Below are positions 8,354 to 15,775 of a DNA stretch of 64,000 bases, piece by piece. Source of the stretch: a virus; the IMG/VR virus record IMGVR_UViG_3300026488_000012, positions 62,001 through 126,000 of that record, one strand, 5' to 3'. A model generated the notes under the pieces. It was not told where the DNA came from. It did no database searches and saw only the letters and a program-made list of their open reading frames with translations. Position 1 is the stretch's first letter; every line of letters begins with the position of its first letter. A program made the translations under genes and the position numbers.

Positions 8354-8610
8354 TACGGAGCCTTCGCTCACGTAGGTTTGTCCTACTCTGTCTCTTCTTC
8401 TACCCAACTAAATACTTCTATATGTCTGTTCCTCCGTTCGCTCGTCTCCTACCTTCCCCATCAATAGAATTATGTACAAGACTACGTCTTGTAAACACTT
8501 TTTATTAAATTAGATTTAATAAAAGCTTAATTAGTTGGATATTGCTTAGAATATGGTATAGAAATAATGAAAAAACTGTATAAGAAATGAAGAAAACTAA
8601 TTAAGCTATT
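8321..8610 (-). ncRNA. Candidate structured non-coding RNA with its own terminator
   Basis: Read leftward, this stretch contains several consecutive hairpins. An arm at 8595-8607 pairs with 8524-8536 (13 bp). Further stems are 8501-8509 with 8515-8523, 8475-8482 with 8486-8493 (TAC loop), and 8352-8361 with 8366-8376. It ends at a GC-rich terminator (8331-8353) followed, on the minus strand, by ten T residues (8321-8330). The 8331-8460 part is clearly richer in GC than surrounding DNA, as structured RNAs often are in AT-rich genomes. It contains no convincing reading frame. The 5' end is unknown and the family is not recognised. Confidence 0.5.
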
Positions 8611-8781
8611 CCTATGTAAGATTAGATACATATCCTATATACTCTCTTATAAGTCTTTTAGAAGTAAAAGAGAATATAACATGTCTTATATAGAAAAAGA
8701 AAATAAGAAAAAGATATAAGTATATACAAGATAGTATGTTAAAAGATAAAAAGAAATAGATAAGATAAAAGGAGTAGAAAC

Positions 8782-9207
8782 ATGGATAAGATACTTGAAA
8801 GAATATGTAAGTTCTTGTTTAAACCCAAGATAGTTAACAGCATGCTTATAAGAAGTAACTTATTTGCTAGAGAACATGTATTAGAGTTTAAAAAGATGTT
8901 TTGTAGGATAAAGGGTAAAATAAGACTTGAAGTAATTAGATACAGTATAACTCTAACACTGTTTAGGGATATAAAGAGTGGTAAGAGATACGTAGATTTG
9001 ATTATACAGATAAAGGATAAAGATGGATTAGTACATAAGGATTTAAACTACAATTTAGAAACTTGGTGTATAAGAGAGATATCTTATTCCCTATACAGTT
9101 TTATGACATCTGATCAATCCTTTAATAGAGTAATGAGTAAAGATGAGATATATGACATAATAGAAGAGTTAAGCTCTTATATAGAAGAACATGTATTACC
9201 TATGTAA
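8782..9207 (+). CDS. Unknown phage protein (141 aa)
   Basis: The ATG follows AAAGGAGTAGAAAC. The protein is basic in its first half (FKPKIVNSMLIRSNLFAR) and acidic at the end (IIEELSSYIEEHV). No domain is recognised. It is the first gene after the 0.9 kb gene-poor region and overlaps nothing. The next gene starts 27 bases later, so the two are probably co-transcribed. Confidence 0.7.
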   Translation: MDKILERICKFLFKPKIVNSMLIRSNLFAREHVLEFKKMFCRIKGKIRLEVIRYSITLTLFRDIKSGKRYVDLIIQIKDKDGLVHKDLNYNLETWCIREISYSLYSFMTSDQSFNRVMSKDEIYDIIEELSSYIEEHVLPM

Positions 9208-9234
9208 AATATGAATGCTAGGAAAGGATATGAT

Positions 9235-9522
9235 ATGGACTTATTGAGAGATCATACTTTAGAGATGTTAAAAGAGGATGTATCTGGTTCTGAAATTAGC
9301 GATATGATAGGTAATGTGTTTAGAAATATAGGGATAGAAGACATTAGTGGTAAGATAGGTTCATTACTGAATTCTAAAGGACATCGAATAGATGGAGATA
9401 TCACGTGTAGAAGTGGTTTATTAATTAATGAAGATGATACTGTGGACTCTTTTAAAATTACAAGTAGTAACTCTTCTGAAAAAGAAAGAGAGTTTGAGAG
9501 ATTTGTAAACGAGTTACTATAA
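9235..9522 (+). CDS. Small acidic unknown protein (95 aa)
   Basis: I chose the ATG at 9235 because GGAAAGG lies about eight bases upstream; an in-frame ATG at 9211 has no ribosome binding site. The protein is acidic and rich in Ser, Asp and Glu, and ends in a Glu-rich helix (SEKEREFERFVNELL). No family is recognised. A terminator follows 65 bases downstream. Confidence 0.65.
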   Translation: MDLLRDHTLEMLKEDVSGSEISDMIGNVFRNIGIEDISGKIGSLLNSKGHRIDGDITCRSGLLINEDDTVDSFKITSSNSSEKEREFERFVNELL

Positions 9523-9587
9523 GTTATTTTACATATCCCCATGTAGAAGAACACTATATACGTTATTTGATTAAAAAGAAAAATAGA

Positions 9588-9621
9588 AGATACGGGATGG
9601 TACCATCCCGTATCTTTTTTT
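9588..9621 (+). terminator. Terminator
   Basis: A perfect 28-nt inverted repeat (9588-9615) centred on GGTACC is followed by seven T. Confidence 0.85.
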
Positions 9622-9640
9622 GGTTTTAAGAACATTTAAA

Positions 9641-9666
9641 GATATATTATTAAAGTGTAACAAAAT
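9641..9666 (+). promoter_or_regulatory. Phage promoter-like motif
   Basis: GATATATTATTAAA followed by GTGTAACAAAAT matches the recurrent motif. It lies between a terminator and the gene starting at 9686. Confidence 0.5.
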
Positions 9667-9685
9667 ATAAAAAAAGGAGTTGAAA

Positions 9686-10258
9686 ATGGAAAACAAATCT
9701 TGTAAAGTTAAAAACATTACAAAATGGTTAAAAGAAGTGTTACGTAAAAAGGATGTTAAAATTCATGTGGATAAAAACGATGATTCGTCTATGGATGTTA
9801 CCATAGAACACGATAATCTCAAATTGAGATTGATAATCGGGGATAATCCATACTTATCGTTTCACAGTAGTGAGTCTATTTGTGAAACTTATAACAAGGA
9901 TAAAGTATCTAAGGTATCTAAATTAATATTAAGTTATTTTAACGTTCTAATATGGAAGGTCATAAAGACCGCTGATTTTATAACAGAGTGTTCTAAATTA
10001 ATCGGAGACAAACCTAAGATTAAAAAAGATAAACAAGGACGTTTGAAAAGAGTTAAATACTTCAACGTCACTATTAAAAAGAAAAACAACGATATCGTAA
10101 TTAAAGATGAACTTTTTGACGATAAGTTCAAGGTTAAACAATACGACAATGAATTTGTAAGATTATTGTATAGAGACGTAAAGGTACTTGCACCAGTTAC
10201 TCTATACAAACAAATCAATAGGGTATTAGACAAAATAGAGGAGGAGTTAGTGGATTAA
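9686..10258 (+). CDS. Unknown protein with a WLkxVL domain, paralogue of the gene at 14789
   Basis: The ATG at 9686 follows AAAAGGAGTTGAAA. The 190-residue protein begins with ITKWLKEVL, continues through a strand-rich stretch ending in HDNLKLRLI, and finishes with a YRDVKVLAP...LYKQINRVLDKI segment. The same two blocks occur in the protein at 14789-15634 (VVTWLRGVL and YRNINVLIPKGLYNRI), so these are paralogues. Both genes have the phage promoter-like motif in front, suggesting similar expression. Function is unknown. Confidence 0.75.
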   Translation: MENKSCKVKNITKWLKEVLRKKDVKIHVDKNDDSSMDVTIEHDNLKLRLIIGDNPYLSFHSSESICETYNKDKVSKVSKLILSYFNVLIWKVIKTADFITECSKLIGDKPKIKKDKQGRLKRVKYFNVTIKKKNNDIVIKDELFDDKFKVKQYDNEFVRLLYRDVKVLAPVTLYKQINRVLDKIEEELVD

Positions 10259-10285
10259 TCCACTAACCGATATCTTTTTTTTTTT
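10246..10285 (+). terminator. Terminator with embedded stop codon
   Basis: A 22-nt inverted repeat (10246-10267) contains the TAA of the upstream gene at its centre and is followed by a run of T at 10276-10285. Confidence 0.8.
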
Positions 10286-10288
10286 ATT

Positions 10289-10332
10289 AATTTCCAAGTT
10301 TAAATAACTAAAGATTACTAAAATGCAATAAA
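10289..10332 (+). promoter_or_regulatory. Phage promoter-like motif with upstream AATTTCCAA element
   Basis: AGATTACTAAAA then TGCAATAAAC (10311-10332) matches the recurrent motif. A second block, AATTTCCAAGTTTAAA at 10289-10304, recurs almost exactly at 18497-18512 in front of the FtsZ-like gene, which suggests an upstream recognition element. Confidence 0.55.
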
Positions 10333-10354
10333 CGAAATTAAAAAGGAGTTAAAG

Positions 10355-10519
10355 ATGAAGAAATCAAGATCTTATTACCTAGTTGTAAATGGAAAAAAGT
10401 TAGATTATGAATACAAGAATCCATTACACGTGAACAAAATAATGTTAAAGATGATCAGAAATGGATTTAATCCGGAGGATATTAAAATAAGAGTAAGTGG
10501 AAGGAGACAACATGTATAA
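10355..10519 (+). CDS. Small basic protein (54 aa)
   Basis: A 55-codon frame follows AAAAGGAGTTAAAG and a promoter-like motif. The protein begins MKKSRSYYLVVNGKKLDYEY and is lysine-rich. It overlaps the start of the AAA+ ATPase gene by eight bases, which suggests translational coupling. Its function is unknown. The good ribosome binding site and promoter position make it more credible than its size suggests. Confidence 0.65.
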   Translation: MKKSRSYYLVVNGKKLDYEYKNPLHVNKIMLKMIRNGFNPEDIKIRVSGRRQHV

Positions 10520-11714
10520 CAGTATTTTGCCAGTAGGTAACCCTATAAACCTAATAGAAGCTATGGGTGGAAATAGAAAACTCCCTCCAGGCGTATATAA
10601 AGTAGTTTATGATAGTAACACTAAGAAGCTGGACTTCTACAAGTTACCTTACGATAAATTTAAACTACCGAATAAAATATACGGTAAGTTGCCTAACTAT
10701 GCTAAGCATTTTTGGTATGCTTATAGGAACAGTAAAAATAACTTAGGTGTTATCTTAACTGGTGAGAAAGGAACCGGTAAGACTGAGTTAGCTAAACTTA
10801 TAAGTAACTTGGCTATAGACGATGGTTATCCTGTTATTATGGTGGATGAAGCTGGTAGTTACGATATAGCTAAGTTACACGATTTATTAGAGAATCTAGG
10901 TGATGTAGTTGTCTTCTTCGACGAATTCGGTAAAAATTTTTATATGGGAGATCAGAATAGGTTATTAACCACTTTAACATCAGACAGCGGTGGCAAGAAG
11001 TTATTCTTGATAACTGAGAACAAGTATTACAATTTAAGTCCATTCATAAGGAGTAGACCAGGTAGAGCTAGATATCATCTAGATTTTAAAAAATTAGAGT
11101 CGGATATAGTAAAGGAATATCTAGACGAGCATGTTAGTGATTCTAAATTTAAAGAGGATGTATTAAGAGTATATGAAAAGTCTACGAGATTTACTTTTGA
11201 TTATTTAAAAGCGTTAGTAGAGGAGCATAAGTTGTTCCCAGACATGAAATTTGAAGAGATGAGTAGATATCTTAATATAGACGAAATAAGAACAGAATTC
11301 TACGTTATAATTACAGATGCTTTTAAGGTAGACGATAAAGGTAATAAGAAAGAGGTTTATATGGTGTTACAAAATACCATACCTAAGTTAGAAGACTTCG
11401 AAGAAAGTATGATTCCTATAAGTGTAACGCTTCTTAAAGAAGATAAGAGTAATAACGAAGATGAGAATCCCGCTCTTATACCTGAAACTATGTTACAGAT
11501 AAATGTTAACGATATCATTCAGGAAAAAGATAAGACATTGACTTTTGAAAAAGAATTCAACGGAGTATATTATAGGTTAGTAGGAAAGATTGTTCCTAAG
11601 GAGGAGATGATAGAATTTAGGAAGTTACAATCGCAGTTAAAAAACAGAAAACTGCCAGTAGGACAAGGTATTCAAGCAGCTAATGTAAATCAACAAGTAA
11701 ATCCATTTGTATAA
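10512..11714 (+). CDS. AAA+ ATPase
   Basis: The 400-residue protein carries a Walker A motif GEKGTGKTEL (about 84-93), a Walker B motif VVFFDEFGKN (about 133-142), a sensor-like LFLITEN and an RSRPGRARYH arginine-finger region. This order is typical of AAA+ ATPases, and related single-domain AAA proteins are common in jumbo phages. The C-terminal ~150 residues hold a separate strand-rich region and a Gln/Asn-rich end. The ATG at 10512 has AAGGAG six bases upstream; the in-frame GTG at 10497 is less likely. It probably remodels a protein or nucleoprotein substrate, which is not identifiable here. Confidence 0.85.
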   Translation: MYNSILPVGNPINLIEAMGGNRKLPPGVYKVVYDSNTKKLDFYKLPYDKFKLPNKIYGKLPNYAKHFWYAYRNSKNNLGVILTGEKGTGKTELAKLISNLAIDDGYPVIMVDEAGSYDIAKLHDLLENLGDVVVFFDEFGKNFYMGDQNRLLTTLTSDSGGKKLFLITENKYYNLSPFIRSRPGRARYHLDFKKLESDIVKEYLDEHVSDSKFKEDVLRVYEKSTRFTFDYLKALVEEHKLFPDMKFEEMSRYLNIDEIRTEFYVIITDAFKVDDKGNKKEVYMVLQNTIPKLEDFEESMIPISVTLLKEDKSNNEDENPALIPETMLQINVNDIIQEKDKTLTFEKEFNGVYYRLVGKIVPKEEMIEFRKLQSQLKNRKLPVGQGIQAANVNQQVNPFV

Positions 11715-11726
11715 AAGGAGATAAGA

Positions 11727-12161
11727 ATGAAATATATAGATATATTTAAATTAACAGATGATAATGGTTATGTTAGGTTGGATAAGAATATATTAGAAGA
11801 GTTTAAATATACGGATGCTAATAATTCAGATAAGGAAATAGCTGAAGTTGGATTAGATATTAGGTCTTATGAAAGTCCAACGATTTTCGTGAAATATAGC
11901 GACCTTACGACTGTTATGGTTCCGTTATGTAATTTAGTGGACTTCTTGCATAAGAAATTTAAATCTAGAAACAGACATTATGTATATAAGAATACTTTTA
12001 CAAGAAAAGGTAAAGGTACAGTGGGGATTGGTTTTGGGTGTAAAGATGAATATTATACTTATTCCATTATTTCTAATAATCCTGACTTGGCATTTTTGTT
12101 CGCTATACAGTGGTATACTAATAAAATTAGAAAAGTTAGAAAGGAGGATAAGGCTGAATAG
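11727..12161 (+). CDS. Unknown phage protein (144 aa)
   Basis: It follows the AAA+ ATPase after 12 bases with AAAAGGAGATAAG as ribosome binding site, so the two are likely co-transcribed. Aromatic and basic residues dominate the C-terminal half. No domain is recognised. The TAG stop lies in the loop of a terminator hairpin. Confidence 0.7.
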   Translation: MKYIDIFKLTDDNGYVRLDKNILEEFKYTDANNSDKEIAEVGLDIRSYESPTIFVKYSDLTTVMVPLCNLVDFLHKKFKSRNRHYVYKNTFTRKGKGTVGIGFGCKDEYYTYSIISNNPDLAFLFAIQWYTNKIRKVRKEDKAE

Positions 12162-12179
12162 TCTTATCCTTTTTTTTTT
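12145..12179 (+). terminator. Terminator
   Basis: AGGATAAG (12145-12152) pairs with CTTATCCT (12163-12170) and is followed by nine or more T. The upstream stop codon is in the loop. Confidence 0.8.
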
Positions 12180-12192
12180 AAGTTTGTATACT

Positions 12193-12218
12193 AATATCTT
12201 ACTAAAATACATTAAAAC
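12193..12218 (+). promoter_or_regulatory. Phage promoter-like motif
   Basis: AATATCTTACTAAAA then TACATTAAAAC matches the recurrent motif and precedes the broken WDGH-family gene by 17 bases. Confidence 0.5.
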
Positions 12219-12234
12219 AAAAAAAGGAGTGAAT

Positions 12235-12635
12235 ATGAAAAATGAAGAAAGATATGCAATCATTGATAGAGAAGAAAATAAAGTACTTTCAGAAGCGAAC
12301 AAGGTTCAGTATTTAAGCGGTGGTTATCACACATACAAAGAGCTGTATGACTATCGTATGGTATATAGTACTATTGCTTTTAACGCTTTATATTAACAAG
12401 GTTACAATGTGGTGAAGAGTTGGAGGCATGATGATGGCGAACTGTGTTTTGGCGGGAGCGGTTCGTGGTGTACTTGTTACACCCGGAAATCGGACAGATT
12501 TCGAACCATTACCCTACTGAGACATGGGAATTACTTAAGGTCCCTGAGGTTGAGACTGCTCCTAAATGGGACGGACATACGTCTCAAGAAGCATACGAGA
12601 GGTTACTAAAATTAATAGAGCCACAGGGGAAATAA
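12235..12635 (+). pseudogene. Broken WDGH-family phage gene
   Basis: Reading from ATG 12235 (after AAAAAGGAGTGAAT) gives a protein whose parts match a small phage family known for a WDGHTSQ motif: YHTYKELYDYRMVYS, then KSWRHDDGELCFGG, then HPEIGQISNHYP and WDGHTSQEAYERL. An in-frame TAA at 12394-12396 interrupts it between ALY and QGYNVVKSW. A shift of -1 near 12453-12460 is then needed to reach the last block, which stays open to TAA at 12633. Two separate lesions argue for a decayed gene rather than a programmed event. Promoter, ribosome binding site and terminator are intact, so the decay may be recent. Function of the family is unknown. Confidence 0.75.
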
Positions 12636-12655
12636 CCCTGTAGCTCTACTTTTTC
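12617..12655. terminator. Terminator between convergent genes
   Basis: Arms at 12617-12628 and 12635-12647 pair with one mismatch, followed by T-rich sequence in the plus direction. The minus-strand gene ends against it, so it may serve both. Confidence 0.7.
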
Positions 12656-12852
12656 TTTTTATTTTTTCTCATGTTTTTAAAAGCTTTAGCTAAAGCTGCT
12701 CTTTTTCTAACAGTTTTACTAGGCGATTTTAAACCTTCATTTATGCAAGCTGTATTTACTTTACTATATCCTTTGCGTTTACAGTAAGCTCTAAACGCTC
12801 CAGGATGTTTAACCGCAGTCTTAACCCAGTTTTTATTTTGTTTCTTAGCCAT
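12646..12852 (-). CDS. Small very basic protein with a KHPGAF motif (68 aa)
   Basis: The 68-residue protein is extremely rich in Lys and Arg and ends NKKKK. It contains VKHPGAFRAYCKRKGY, a pattern I associate with small basic proteins of many large phages whose function is unknown. A nucleic-acid binding or head-associated role is inferred from charge only. The start has TTAAGGAGTAAGTT upstream. It lies 33 bases downstream of the 407-aa gene in the same leftward operon. Confidence 0.75.
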   Translation of the reverse strand: MAKKQNKNWVKTAVKHPGAFRAYCKRKGYSKVNTACINEGLKSPSKTVRKRAALAKAFKNMRKNKKKK

Positions 12853-12885
12853 AACTTACTCCTTAATTAAATATTCATTACAATC

Positions 12886-14109
12886 TTAAGTTTTCTTCAA
12901 TGCTAGACTATATACATAAACGATAAATGCTATAACATCTGCAACTATCATCCATTTTGTTTTTCTACCAGTTGCTTTTACAAATGTTTTAAATAATGTC
13001 TTCTTAATATTATCCATGTCTTTGTTTTTCACCTTACTACTACTCCAGTAGTTCTTAATATTTGTGATAATTAGATATATCTTAGTTTTGTCTAAAGGAT
13101 TTATTCCAAGTCTATTCAGGTACTCATAGTTTAGTATAATTGATTTCTCTAATATTTCTAACATATCCTTGGCTTTAATCAATTCTTCCTCTTCATCGTT
13201 TACTAATTCGTTAAGTGTTTTTAAAAGTAATCCCTCTGGTAAACTATTAAACATTCTCTCTATGAAACTTACTAATGGTTCGTCTATGAAATCTGTTTTA
13301 TTTATATACGTAGTTTTTATTTTCTCTATCATAGGTTTAACTCCAGTAGATACTTCTTTCATATTCCCGTCTTCGTAAAACATACTATCACTTTTTATAT
13401 GGTTAGTCTCTTCTAGGAGACCATACATAATCCTAGCAAGGTTTTTTAATACTGAGCGTATCTTAGTTTGTAGTGTGATGATTATATTAATAGCGTCTTC
13501 TGTAGAATATCTTATTAACCTCTTATAGTATATACCGTTCTTCTCTATAAAGTCGTCTATCCTTTTCTCGAAGAACTGTTCCCAGTTGTCTAACTGTTTT
13601 ATTAAGTATTTATTACTTAACTTCTGTAATGCTGTTATAGCTATTTCCTTACCAAAAGGAAATCTGAACATATGAGTATGGATACTACAGAACATACGGT
13701 ATTCCATTATTAACAAAGGTTCTAGAAGATATTTTCTAAGTTTCTCCTTATTTTTATTTATTTTAGGATCAGTAATCCATACATGCATAGTGTATAATAA
13801 CAAATGGTATATAAAGTTACTAGATACTTTTCTATCAGGGTCTATACCTTTTACTTTTTTAATTTCCTCTACACAGTAGTTTAAGTCTAAGTTATAGATA
13901 TTTTCTACTAACTCTATATCGTCCAAGCTACTGAATCTTACTTTATATACTCCTACTAACTTATCTCCAAAGAACTCTATATGGTCTTGGTTCTTTACCA
14001 TAAATGCTCTTCTGAAATGGTATAACTCTTTCCATAACCTATCGTCAAGCTTTTTATTTTTAAGTAGAATAGAGAAGAACTCTTTTAAGTCTTTATATTT
14101 TTTCTCCAT
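12886..14109 (-). CDS. Conserved phage protein with C-terminal membrane segment (407 aa)
   Basis: The protein is helical by composition and ends in a hydrophobic stretch (MIVADVIAFIVYVYSLAL) followed by KKT, which could be one membrane-spanning helix. It has no enzyme motif. It is the first gene of a two-gene leftward operon with the small basic protein. The ATG at 14109 follows AAAGGAAAAAT. The overall pattern resembles long helical structural or scaffold-like proteins of jumbo phages, but I cannot assign a role. Confidence 0.7.
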   Translation of the reverse strand: MEKKYKDLKEFFSILLKNKKLDDRLWKELYHFRRAFMVKNQDHIEFFGDKLVGVYKVRFSSLDDIELVENIYNLDLNYCVEEIKKVKGIDPDRKVSSNFIYHLLLYTMHVWITDPKINKNKEKLRKYLLEPLLIMEYRMFCSIHTHMFRFPFGKEIAITALQKLSNKYLIKQLDNWEQFFEKRIDDFIEKNGIYYKRLIRYSTEDAINIIITLQTKIRSVLKNLARIMYGLLEETNHIKSDSMFYEDGNMKEVSTGVKPMIEKIKTTYINKTDFIDEPLVSFIERMFNSLPEGLLLKTLNELVNDEEEELIKAKDMLEILEKSIILNYEYLNRLGINPLDKTKIYLIITNIKNYWSSSKVKNKDMDNIKKTLFKTFVKATGRKTKWMIVADVIAFIVYVYSLALKKT

Positions 14110-14151
14110 ATTTTTCCTTTAAAATGTTTTTACTTCAACGGATTTTAAAGA

Positions 14152-14178
14152 TATATCCTTAGTAAGAAACAATACAAA
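14152..14178 (+). promoter_or_regulatory. Weak promoter-like motif
   Basis: GATATATCCTTAGTAA then GAAACAATAC resembles the recurrent motif with several mismatches. It lies 17 bases before the start codon at 14195. Confidence 0.3.
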
Positions 14179-14194
14179 GTAAAAGGAGTTAGAT

Positions 14195-14719
14195 ATGAAC
14201 AGAAGTTTAAGTCTGCCTGAAGTAATTTCACATATTTCGCATAACGGAATATCAAAACTGATGGAGACAGAGAAAACTATTAACATAACAACTGACGAGT
14301 ATTTGATAGTTAACGTTAAAGACGATTATGACGAATATTTAAAATTAAATAACATAAATTACCCTGGTGATACTGATTTTATAGACCTATATGTAGTTTA
14401 TGATTTAAATAAAAATTATTTAGTTATACCAGACATGTCTATGGACTATAAGATATTTAACGAGGTAATAGCTAATAACACCAGACTATATGTCGAATTA
14501 TTGGAGAATATAAGTTCATTACCTCTATATGAAGAATTCCTAGAAGGTATGATAAATGATGACTTTGTGATAGAATTAATTAATAAAGAGACTGAAAAGT
14601 TGTTTAAAGCTACACTAAAGAGCATCAACGAGTATAAATTTAGAATAATCGTAAAGGACGATAAAGATAATACAATAATGAGTCTTTTAAGAGACAGAGT
14701 TAATAAATTACCAAGTTAA
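14195..14719 (+). CDS. Unknown phage protein (174 aa)
   Basis: The ATG follows AAAAGGAGTTAGAT. The protein is acidic in its middle and contains alternating strand and helix patterns but no motif I recognise. It is separated from the next gene by a promoter-like motif with no hairpin terminator, so transcripts may read through. Confidence 0.7.
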   Translation: MNRSLSLPEVISHISHNGISKLMETEKTINITTDEYLIVNVKDDYDEYLKLNNINYPGDTDFIDLYVVYDLNKNYLVIPDMSMDYKIFNEVIANNTRLYVELLENISSLPLYEEFLEGMINDDFVIELINKETEKLFKATLKSINEYKFRIIVKDDKDNTIMSLLRDRVNKLPS

Positions 14720-14742
14720 TTTTAATTCTAATTTTGATTAGT

Positions 14743-14769
14743 AGTATATTACTAAGTTGTAAAAAAATA
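14743..14769 (+). promoter_or_regulatory. Phage promoter-like motif (TATATTAC form)
   Basis: AGTATATTACTAA then GTTGTAAAAAAAT matches the recurrent motif. It contains TATATTAC exactly, the core reported for phiKZ early promoters. Confidence 0.55.
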
Positions 14770-14788
14770 AAAAAAAAAGGAGTCAAAA

Positions 14789-15634
14789 ATGAAAAGAACC
14801 ATTAATATTGAAAAAGTAGTAACGTGGTTACGTGGTGTATTGGCAGATGTTGATAACGTAGTAGTAGATATGGAGGTTGTGAGTAACGAAAATTATGTAA
14901 ATGTAAAACATCCTACGGGTGAGTTAATCATAGAAGGTGGGATTGTTAATACTAGAATTAACGACATAGATTATGAATTAGAACTTAAAGATGTTGATTA
15001 TTCTAGGATTCTGGATATCATAGTGAGTCCTGGAGTAGATATCTCTAAGGAGATTTTAGGACGAATCGAATATTTAGAGAATATCGGAGAAGATTGTACG
15101 GATTTTGTAGGTTTCTCTAGAGGTGAATATATGGAATTCGTCATATGTGACACGTCTAGGTATATAAAAGGTGTCGTAAAATTCAGAAAAGTGAAAGAAG
15201 GCGTTATAGAGGTTACGGACATACTCAACGATTATAAGTATGTGATTAGAAAATATAGTAACAAACTTGATAAAATAACCTATAGAAATATTAACGTATT
15301 AATACCTAAAGGGTTATATAATAGAATAGAGGAAGTTATAAATAAAGGTATCTGCGATATTAAAGAAGTACTAAGATGGATTAAGACGGTTGTTAATAAT
15401 ATTAACAATGATGAACTGGATATAAAAGATATCGTCGATGTAGAAAACATTGGTACCGACCAACCAGTTCTAAAGATAAAGCACAATGGAACATATTTTA
15501 ATATATCGGATGTTATAGAATTTGGATACGAAGACAAGAATTGTACATTCGAGTTTAACTTACACTCAGCTGAATATATGGAGATAATGGATGTAGCGAA
15601 CGAGCTATATACAAAGTATATTGATCAGAAGTAG
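14789..15634 (+). CDS. Unknown protein with duplicated WLkxVL domain (281 aa)
   Basis: The protein opens with INIEKVVTWLRGVL and later repeats the same kind of unit as DIKEVLRWIKTVV followed by VLKIKHNGTYFNI. Between them is a YRNINVLIPKGLYNRIEEVI segment. The first unit and the middle segment correspond to the paralogue at 9686-10258. The second unit appears to be an internal duplication of the N-terminal domain. Strong ribosome binding site AAAAAGGAGTCAAAA. Function is unknown. Confidence 0.75.
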   Translation: MKRTINIEKVVTWLRGVLADVDNVVVDMEVVSNENYVNVKHPTGELIIEGGIVNTRINDIDYELELKDVDYSRILDIIVSPGVDISKEILGRIEYLENIGEDCTDFVGFSRGEYMEFVICDTSRYIKGVVKFRKVKEGVIEVTDILNDYKYVIRKYSNKLDKITYRNINVLIPKGLYNRIEEVINKGICDIKEVLRWIKTVVNNINNDELDIKDIVDVENIGTDQPVLKIKHNGTYFNISDVIEFGYEDKNCTFEFNLHSAEYMEIMDVANELYTKYIDQK

Positions 15635-15637
15635 TAG

Positions 15638-15676
15638 AAGAGGTAGTTAAACTACCTCTTCATTCGTATTTCTTTT
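15638..15676 (+). terminator. Terminator
   Basis: An 11-bp stem pairs 15638-15648 with 15651-15661 and is followed by T-rich sequence. It separates the 281-aa gene from the RecJ-like gene. Confidence 0.75.
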
Positions 15677-15694
15677 TTCCAAGGAGGATTAACA

Positions 15695-15775
15695 ATGTCA
15701 GATATTAATGAGATTAAAAATGAAAGGATTGTAAAATGTCAGAGAGAATTTCAAGAAAGGAGTTACTGGATGTAG
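15695..15775 (+). CDS. Possible 26-residue leader peptide overlapping recJ-like gene
   Basis: ATG 15695 has the strongest ribosome binding site of the region (AAGGAGGATTAAC). It opens a 26-codon frame (MSDINEIKNERIVKCQREFQ and six more residues) that ends inside the RecJ-like gene in another frame. The RecJ-like ATG at 15736 has only AAAGGATTG upstream. Translation of the short frame could therefore modulate the start of the exonuclease gene. No homology is recognised and the frame could be a degenerate start. Confidence 0.35.
   Translation: MSDINEIKNERIVKCQREFQERSYWM

Noticed and set aside
8331-8460. tRNA genes in the GC-rich island
   Set aside because: No cloverleaf, T-loop GGTTCRA or acceptor pairing was found; hairpins here have other geometry.
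12409-12609. Separate 66-codon frame starting near 12409
   Set aside because: It is the middle block of the broken WDGH-family gene read in the original frame, continuing into non-homologous sequence after the frameshift.
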